Below, in pieces: positions 12,597 through 64,000 of a DNA stretch of 64,000 bases; the first letter of the stretch is position 1; every line of letters begins with the position of its first letter. Below the pieces are notes generated by a model. It saw only the letters and a list, made by a program, of their open reading frames with translations, did not search any database and was not told where the DNA came from. The DNA is from Eutrigla gurnardus (lineage: Eukaryota > Chordata > Actinopteri > Perciformes > Triglidae). Location of the stretch: positions 13,759,797 to 13,823,796 of the forward strand of contig OY741266.1 in NCBI GenBank assembly GCA_963514095.1, given 5' to 3'. A program made the translations under genes and the position numbers.

Positions 12597-15500
12597 TAAG
12601 TAAACAGCTGATCAGCCATGCGTAGTGGTTTAACATCACGCATTATTATCGCTGATTATCACTCAGCGATCTCTCTATACACGTATCTAGTGTGCACAAA
12701 TTAATCAAAGTGTGGGAACAACGTATGTTGAGCACACAAATTAGTAAATTATGACTTTGATTTATCTACTTTTTCTCTGCATGGCCTCCTCCACTTTTTT
12801 TTCTTTGGCACCGTCCTCATCAGCGCTCTTGCTTTCTGACCCCATCTAGTCTCCGAATATCAAAAAGCCAAGGCTTTTTCCATTTATTTTTTATTTCTTG
12901 TTATAAAACATATAAAATGAAAATCAAATCAAAATTTCGCTCATCCCGTTTTGACCCTGAACAAATTTTTCTTTTCCGTATTTTAAAATGAAAATCAATC
13001 AGTGTTTTGTTTCTAAAAGGAAAATCTCATGTCCAAAAGCAAAAACTGCAACAGCAGTTAGATTGCAGGTCTGCTTGTGTACCAGCAGGGTGTGTACTAC
13101 CCTCCTCGGGAGTCTTACGGACACAGCAGGCTTTATTTTCTACATCCTGGTTGGAAAGTGGCTCCTCGAGACTCTCTGTGGCCTAAACATCAATAGATAT
13201 TTGAAACTACAGCTCCATTTAAAAAAAAAAAAAACTGGCTGTGATAAACCTCAGAGAATATCCATTTTTTATGTTCTTCTGTTTTTTTTTATATAAATAA
13301 TGACTTCAGTGACACCTCATTCATTTCAGTAAATATATTTGAAAAAAAAAAATAACACATTATTGCTGAGATTTTAAGTAAAATGTATAATCAAGCATCT
13401 AAAAGGTGTTGACTATGGTCCATAGTGATAAATATTTTTTTTTTTATTATTATTGAAAAATAAAACAATATACCATCTTGTACAGAAGACAATTCAGGCA
13501 GAAACTGTTGTTTTAAAGTGAAAGCATATCGATACACCCTTATGCAAAACATGGAATACGTTGCATGTGAGTTCAGTTGGCAGCCCAGTTGCCCGGAAAA
13601 AAATGCTTCTACGCTTCTGCAAATAACAAAACAATGTCGAGCAATGACATTTTTGTAAGTGACTTTCACCCAGGAGACAGCTCTTTGTGTCCCGTATGAA
13701 GCCAAACGTAAACATTATTCTTATTACATAACTGTTACGTAATGTTATGAAAGAAAGTCTGCTAAAGGTGGATGTTATTTATTCACAGTAGTCAGGTTGT
13801 TAAATGATTAAATTATTTTAACACATTTGTTTTTGTTTCAAACCAAGTTGCAGTGTGTTTCTTCCGGCACTGAACGAGGCTGACATGAAACACATTTTTG
13901 GTTCAGAGACGTCGACATTCAACGTACCCGGGGTTTGCAGAAACTTACATTGTCAACATTTTTTTCCTGACAACTGGGTTGCAGTTGGATACCGTGGCAT
14001 GTAAATCTCACATCACTTCACCCCACAGGTCGACTGTCAATGATAATACGCTAATTTATTCTCTCTCTCTCTCACACACATACACACACAGTTCTGTGTA
14101 TCCACAAATATATACACAGATTTTTAATAAAATGTAGAAAAATTGCATATACAAACATTTTCAACCCATATTTCACACACAAAAAAAAATTGTGTTAACG
14201 CAGGATTGCTCAGTTTGGCAGAGTAAACAATATGTGCATGTGGCCACATGTGGATCGAGTCATGCAAAGTTACAACAGAAACAGACTTAACAATTTCTAA
14301 TGCAATACAGACCGTTAGTCCACATTATAATCATGCTGCTGCCTATATATACTGCTATGTGAATGCATTTCCTTTATAACTGTGATTATCTGCTACTTGG
14401 CAGGAAAGATAATTGATCTTGTGTTACATAAAGTCTGAAGTTCCAAGAAAAATTACTGAAAAGTTGTTGATTTTCTATAATTTTGTAAAAGTGTGTTTCA
14501 ATCATAACATAACACAAGGGAGGCTCATATATAAGTGGAAGAAACTATTTTTCAAGGCGTCTTGTTCAAGTGGCAAGCTAGCTAACATGCTAGCTGTCGG
14601 CGAGTTAGCTTGCTAATTCCACCATGCTTTAATGCTACACTGGTTACAGAAAATGAGGCAAACAAAGTTGTCACTCATCTGGCTATAGCAATGTGACAAG
14701 AGACATAAAAATGGCCGCCACTCTGACCATCCTGCTACATTGATATGAATGGGAAAGTCGGTTCAATTCCTATTCTTTAGTTTTAGCACAAAATGTTTTG
14801 ATTTGGGGAGAGATGATCATGTTCAATAAGGTTTCTCCGACCATCTTAGACCAAAGGGAAGAACTAGGTGTAGCTCCTCTTTTGGATCGTTGTTGGACGT
14901 TTTTGTTCACTGTTGGATCCGAGAATGAAGTCAAATCAAAAGGATTTCAAACATTCACTCTGAAATAAAGAATGAACGCATCATGCTCAATAGTGTCATA
15001 TTTTTAGTCTGGGTAAAGTAAAAATGACTGTCTTCTGAGTTTGTCAAAAAAATGTGTTATTTATTTAAATGTGTTATAATTGGTGTTGAATAAAATATGT
15101 AAAACTTTGTCCAAGGGTGGATTACTATTACACTTCACAGAAGACAGATGACGTAAAAAGAAATATGGGGAACGATTCAATGTCTGAGCCAAATAATGAT
15201 TGAGGGACTCCGAACACTCGCACTCAGTGACTCCTGTTCTTTTCACTGCAGGTTCAATAAACACCTGCAATTTGGGGTTACATGGGGACAAGTCAATGCT
15301 TATTCAAAAACTCTCATTTCAAAGCCATCTTGTAAATGAAGTAAAGATCAATAACTAATGTTTAACCCAAACAGCAGCCTCAAAGCAGAGTGTACCCGAT
15401 ACATTCTTAGAAACAAAACACAATCAGTGTTCTGTGATTGTAAGCAAACGACCAGCGAGACTTCAATATGGAGTGATGGATCCCAACACCCACACTACAG

Positions 15501-15878
15501 CAATAAGACACGAATGCGGATAATATGCTTGTATGTGCGAATCATGTCGCGCTTCCAGTGCTAAACAGACAAACTAATTCGTCTTAAACTGCATATTAGT
15601 TGCTCAGGCACTTGTTTTAAGTCATAAAAAAGGTGAATAAAAATAGACAGGTCGCGTCATCATCAGGTCGCATCATTTGATGCTGCTCTTTACATCCCAG
15701 CATTAATGGACCCTTCGTTCGCTGTGTCTCTCAGCTCCACCGAGCCACTTCAGTCTCTGGGGAGAAAAGGTCGCACCACTGTGAATTGAGGTCTATTGCT
15801 TTGATCTCAGAGACTGGACGATGTTAACTTTATGACATATAAAAGGCTTTGTGTGTGTGTGTGTGTCTGTTGAACTTG
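12597..15878. other. Intergenic region, right part, including the usp43 3' UTR side
   Basis: AT-rich sequence with A/T homopolymers near 13219, 13340 and 13435. No exon or repeat family was identified. The usp43 3' UTR should occupy the right end, since that gene is read leftward from its stop at 15879. Confidence 0.5.
15060..15065 (-). terminator. Possible usp43 polyadenylation signal
   Basis: AATAAA on the minus strand, about 815 bp past the usp43 stop. Other weaker variants could be used. Position alone supports it. Confidence 0.25.
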
Positions 15879-62343
<46,465 letters not shown>

Positions 62344-62344
62344 C

Positions 62345-62415
<71 letters not shown>

Positions 62416-64000
62416 TTTAAAACATTTTGTTATGCATGACTTTGGCTCACCATATACTCCAGGTTTATAACACATATATATATAAACATATGTTTCACTC
62501 TCCACAGCCAAATCCAAATTTGATCCTGTGTCACCGTTCACAAAGCTGAGAGAGGAAAGCTCTCTTAACTTTACATGACTCCATACACATGGACAGATGG
62601 ATGCACAGATATCTCCATTCCCAACACGCTTAAATGGAGAATGGACCGTCTTATTTGCTGCATGCAGATAAAACTCCATTGTGGTTAAATGGTGAATATT
62701 CCACGCGGACAGCGGAGAATACTAAGCACTGAATCAGGCCATCTGGACCCGATCTGCTGTAGAGAAAAAGGGCAGCAAAGCAACAGAGGTGGGATGCTGT
62801 TCAGAATTTCTGCACAAAAAAAAAAACCCTAGTTAGGCAGATGAGATATAGCAGTAAATGAAAAGGGGCTGGATCCTAAAGAGCACGAGCTGGAGAGGAG
62901 CAGAGCGTACTCCGGAGAGAATAGCAAGCCGAGAGGAAAACTACAGGATGAAAGGTGGGAGGGGAAATTTAAAGTCGGAGAGGATAGTGAAGAGAAATGT
63001 TTAAGCTGAAAAGGAACAAAGATGGGGCGGCAGACAGCTGAGGTTGGATAGGCAGAGGAAACAAGAAGTCAGACAGAGATGAAGGGAGAAGACAACAAAG
63101 TGCCGGGCTCAGTCGGAGCAAAGATTCAAAGTGAACAGAAGGCTGGCAGCAGGACAGTCGAGTTGACAAAAACAAGAAAGCGTGGCTGATGGAAGAGTAG
63201 ACAGGACCCGTCAAGGTCTTTGAGCCAAAAGGGGTGAAACTGATCAGAGAGTGTGACAAGAGGGTAGAGAACCAAGGGTCCCAACCCGCGGCTGGCATCA
63301 GCAGGAATGCAGCCGAACACAGTTTTCATGCAGAGATATTGCTCGGACCTCATCATGATCTAAAGCAGTGGTCAGCAACTGTCTGCCAGCGAGTAGATCT
63401 GGCTCGCCACATTATTTCGATGGTCGGCATTGAAATGATCAAAGGCCAAAGTGTCTGTTGGGTTAACAGCATGTTAAATAGCTTAGGACACTGAAAGGAC
63501 AACTTAAATATAAACGTATATTATATTTGACCTCTGAGTGATTTAAACTAGCTGCATGAAAAAAAAGAAAAAAAGCCGTCGTCCATCTGCAGCCCTGGCT
63601 CTGTAAATGAGGAACAAAGTGGACCAAGATGCTAGTGAAGCAAAATGAAGCTGTGAATGCCCGTCTGTCTGTCGTCATGCGTTTTTCTGATATCAGTGCA
63701 GATGTTGTTTTCAACTGGATTGAAAAAGGGTTGAAGCAACAGTATTTATATTCTTCTACAGCTCTAACCTGTGTGTCCGTGTAGCTCAAAATTCTCAGGA
63801 AGTCCTCAATATGTCTGATACGATTGCGTGACGGAAACAAGTCGTAGTCCGAAACTCAAAGAGTGTGAGAATGTATGAGCATGTACAACAACATGTAGCT
63901 CCGACTGCAAATCCACAGGAAGTTTCCAGTTACGCACATTCCTGGTGTGAGTAACACTTTTATCTGAACAAAGTGAAACCTGGCCTTCAATAACCTGTTG
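62344..64000 (-). other. usp43: usp43 intron continuing past the right edge
   Basis: No upstream usp43 exon was found: the expected peptide ending FQAQYR, just before SSLTCPHC, is not encoded here. The stretch 63360-63830 has phrases such as GTGGTCAGCAACTG that resemble a transposon end, but I cannot define an element. Confidence 0.5.
62347..62412. repeat. (GA)33 microsatellite acting as polypyrimidine tract
   Basis: 33 uninterrupted GA units on +. On the usp43 sense strand this is (TC)33, ending 3 nt before the exon boundary. Confidence 0.97.

Noticed and set aside
63776..63850. Possible upstream usp43 exon on the minus strand (RIRHIEDFLRILSYTDTQ followed by GTTAGA)
   Set aside because: The peptide does not match the expected USP43 sequence before SSLTCPHC, which should end FQAQYR, and there is no good acceptor.

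Overview
This is vertebrate nuclear DNA, almost certainly from a ray-finned (percomorph-like) fish. The evidence is GT-AG introns, long (CA)n microsatellites, a tRNA-derived SINE with an (ATGG)n tail, hAT, Tc1-like and TTAA-site DNA transposon relics, and two protein genes whose closest remembered relatives are vertebrate. There is no bacterial or viral gene content and no CRISPR array. Protein matches and family names come from memory of the families, not from a database search.

Layout. The left edge (1-2887) carries a complete two-exon melanin-concentrating hormone receptor 1 gene (mchr1, + strand, 360 aa). A repeat-rich intergenic stretch follows (2888-15878). From 15879 to at least 62343 the minus strand carries the 3' part of a ubiquitin-specific protease gene that I identify as usp43. 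I could define thirteen coding exons with matching splice phases; together they encode the last 936 residues. The first exons, which hold the catalytic cysteine box, lie beyond the right edge. The two genes are convergent (tail to tail).

The usp43 introns hold most of the window's other structure: a full and a 5'-truncated SINE copy with target-site duplications, plus a short tail-only fragment; an 808-bp fold-back element bounded by TTAA; three hAT-type elements with 8-bp duplications; at least four decayed LINE fragments; and a dispersed teleost repeat present in opposite orientations. Several exons sit directly against microsatellites. One exon's polypyrimidine tract is a (TC)33 repeat, another's is a (TG)62 repeat, and a third has an (AC)11 tract starting inside its donor site. 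A 102-bp open, well-spliced-looking segment on the + strand inside the largest intron (49501-49602) is the best candidate for something undescribed.

The two genes have no evident functional link: one is a neuropeptide GPCR, the other a deubiquitinase. No novel multi-gene system was found. The most unusual signals concern splicing architecture and mobile-element insertion next to usp43 exons.
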